This document shows positions 62,484-64,000 of a stretch of 64,000 nt of DNA, in pieces. The DNA is from Pelargonium cotyledonis (lineage: Eukaryota; Streptophyta; Magnoliopsida; Geraniales; Geraniaceae). Location: NCBI GenBank assembly GCA_036897625.1, contig JAYMTA010000004.1, positions 113,601 to 177,600 of the forward strand. The letters run 5' to 3'. Position 1 is the first letter of the stretch. Each line of letters opens with the position of its first letter. The notes below the pieces were generated by a model, which had not been told where the DNA came from, did no database searches, and saw only the letters and a program-made list of their open reading frames with translations. A program made the translations under genes and the position numbers.

Positions 62484-63613
62484 AGTAGTACAAATAAGAA
62501 GTTGGTAGGAGTAAGAAAGCGAGGAATGACTAAAAGTCAAGAATTTCTAGTTAAAGAGGTAGAGTGGAAAGTCTGACTCCCCTTTGTTGCCCAGTCCCCA
62601 ATTAATAAGGAAACAGGTCTGCAAGATCAATCTTGCCTTGGGATATCAGTTAGGAATCTCAGTCAATAGTGACTTTACTTAGAGTCAGGAATATCAGGAA
62701 TGGAGAGAAACACTTTCATTCAAAACTTTCATTCCCAAATTAGAAAGTAGGAGAGCTATAACTGTCAAATGAATCAAACTGGTTTTCCCTTCGAGAACTC
62801 ATTTAGAAAAGAACAAGCCGAGCTTGCCCGTGTTTTTTGTCCTCAATCACATTTCTCCTATAGAGGGTCATGCAAAAAGTCAAGAATTTTCTTACTTTCA
62901 CAGTTATACTGGACTCAATTTCTCTTTTTTTGAAATGTCTTCCCTTCCTAAAATGGTGTTGAGGACTTTTGTCGCTATAGTGGACTACTTTTATTTACTT
63001 TTTCTTGACAAGCAAGATAAATCTTGCCTTTAACCAGAATACAGGAACAGTAACAAGTAAATCAGAATACAAAGGAAATACTGGGAACTAATAAACAACA
63101 AAATCTCTTACTACTTAGAAAGATTAGGCTAACTTCGTTAGGGAAAGTGGTTAGGTTTTCTTCTCCTTTCTGATCTAGTGTAATAAGTAACAAGGAATTG
63201 GTTCAAAGTCTTACCTAATTGAACAAAAGTAAGTCATAGAGTTTCCTGATTAGAATAAGCGGTCTTCTTCATTCGTGTAGTCTTCTTTCCTACCTTCCTT
63301 TTGAAGAGTTAAAGGTAAGGGGGCAGTCCTAAGCTTTTACTGGATATTCCGCTATTTCACAAGTTTAGGTTTTAGAGTAATCGGGTTAAAGTAAACAAGT
63401 TTTTTTACGGTACACTTTTCGGAATTACAATAAGAAAGAAGGGGTAAAGCAACATTATGTAGTGAGTGGAAATAGGGGTTTTGTACAGACTCATACTTTA
63501 AAGTGATTATAAGCTACAAGGAATGAAAGAGTATAAAGAAAGGCAAGATTGACCTTGACTCTGTTTCCAATTCCCCTAAAGTCAGAAGAGAACTCTAAAG
63601 TATAGAGGAGGGT

Positions 63614-63713
63614 CATAGCTCTGAACAAAGTGAGGAGGAATGTTTTATGGCTCTGAACGAAGAGAAGAGGCAAGTGTAAGCTTGGATCTGAAGGAACTGA
63701 GGAGGAGGAGGAA
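63614..63713. repeat. Imperfect 32-bp tandem repeat and GAG run
   Basis: GCTCTGAACAAAGTGAGGAGG at 63618 recurs as GCTCTGAACGAAGAGAAGAGG at 63650, 32 bp apart. Shortly after, at 63699-63711, lies a GAG trinucleotide run. The stretch is purine-rich. Confidence 0.5.
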
Positions 63714-64000
63714 GGCTTGTCTTGAGGTATACAGCTTTAGATGGGAAATTCCTTATTTAGATTGATAGAAAGTGAAGTTTTTCAGTTATATAAAACGTGA
63801 ATTTCTTGTCAAAATGGATAGATTTTCTAAGCTTTACGAAGGGAAACGTGCTTTTTTACTTGTTCACATTTTGACTACGAGAAAATCAATAAGACCCATT
63901 TGACTAGGGAAGACTGGATCCTGTTTCAAAAAAAGTAGTCCGACATAGATGGAAAAGTAATAGAACCCTTTTTCCTTAACTCCTAAAATAAGAAAGTTGA

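Larger units (their letters stand above)
61376..64000. other. nad5 downstream and terminal intergenic region
   Basis: T-rich 3' flank to about 61.85 kb with the stem-loop at 61419-61436, then AG-rich DNA with small imperfect repeats. Open frames at 61624-61824 and 62367-62576 have no recognisable products. No further gene begins before the window ends. Confidence 0.55.

Noticed and set aside
62367-62576. 69-codon lysine-rich frame that resembles a small ribosomal protein in composition
   Set aside because: It starts at GTG, overlaps the small repeats, and matches no ribosomal protein that I know.
1-64000. CRISPR arrays, insertion sequences, replication origins, rRNA genes
   Set aside because: Looked for regularly spaced repeats, transposase motifs and conserved rRNA stretches; none seen.

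Overview
The window looks like plant mitochondrial DNA. It is about 58 kb of AT-rich DNA without recognisable genes, followed by one certain gene, nad5 (NADH dehydrogenase subunit 5 of respiratory complex I), at 58768-61375 on the + strand. The ND5 protein is plainly of land-plant mitochondrial type, and its one intron is a group II intron with a textbook 34-nt domain V. A sparse, AT-rich (about one third G+C by eye), very large intergenic space and the near absence of intact genes suggest a very large mitogenome. A nad5 with only its first intron and an apparently pre-edited sequence suggests a lineage with extensive intron loss. From memory, cupressophyte conifers (Cupressaceae/Taxaceae type) fit best, but the taxon is an inference.

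Layout. 1-57.8 kb: no protein gene that I recognise. The ORFs are short, many begin at TTG or GTG, and none has a recognisable domain. The stretch carries about 20 decayed tRNA-like segments on both strands. The best are trnQ-like at 8491-8562, trnK-like at 11381-11452 and 28280-28347, trnW-like at 47857-47930 and trnD-like at 52570-52637. It also carries several strong stem-loops (10031-10080, 11677-11708, 15881-15934, 22307-22343, 45489-45560, 49534-49575). Throughout, roughly every 80-100 bp, there is a short element with a purine half running into a pyrimidine half around a GC core (type AAGGRG-CYCCTT). This is the main unexplained structure of the window.

57.85-61.85 kb: DNA of different texture surrounds nad5. 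Exon 1 (58768-58997), a compact 613-bp group II intron (58998-59610) and one long exon (59611-61375) encode a 664-residue protein. The long exon replaces what are four exons, joined by trans-splicing, in flowering plants. A small stem-loop lies 44 nt after the stop codon.

61.85-64 kb: intergenic again, with small imperfect repeats, one of which shares 15 bp with 12.45 kb.

There is no rRNA, intact tRNA, CRISPR array, insertion sequence or recognisable replication origin. All counts were made by eye; no alignment, folding or database search was run.
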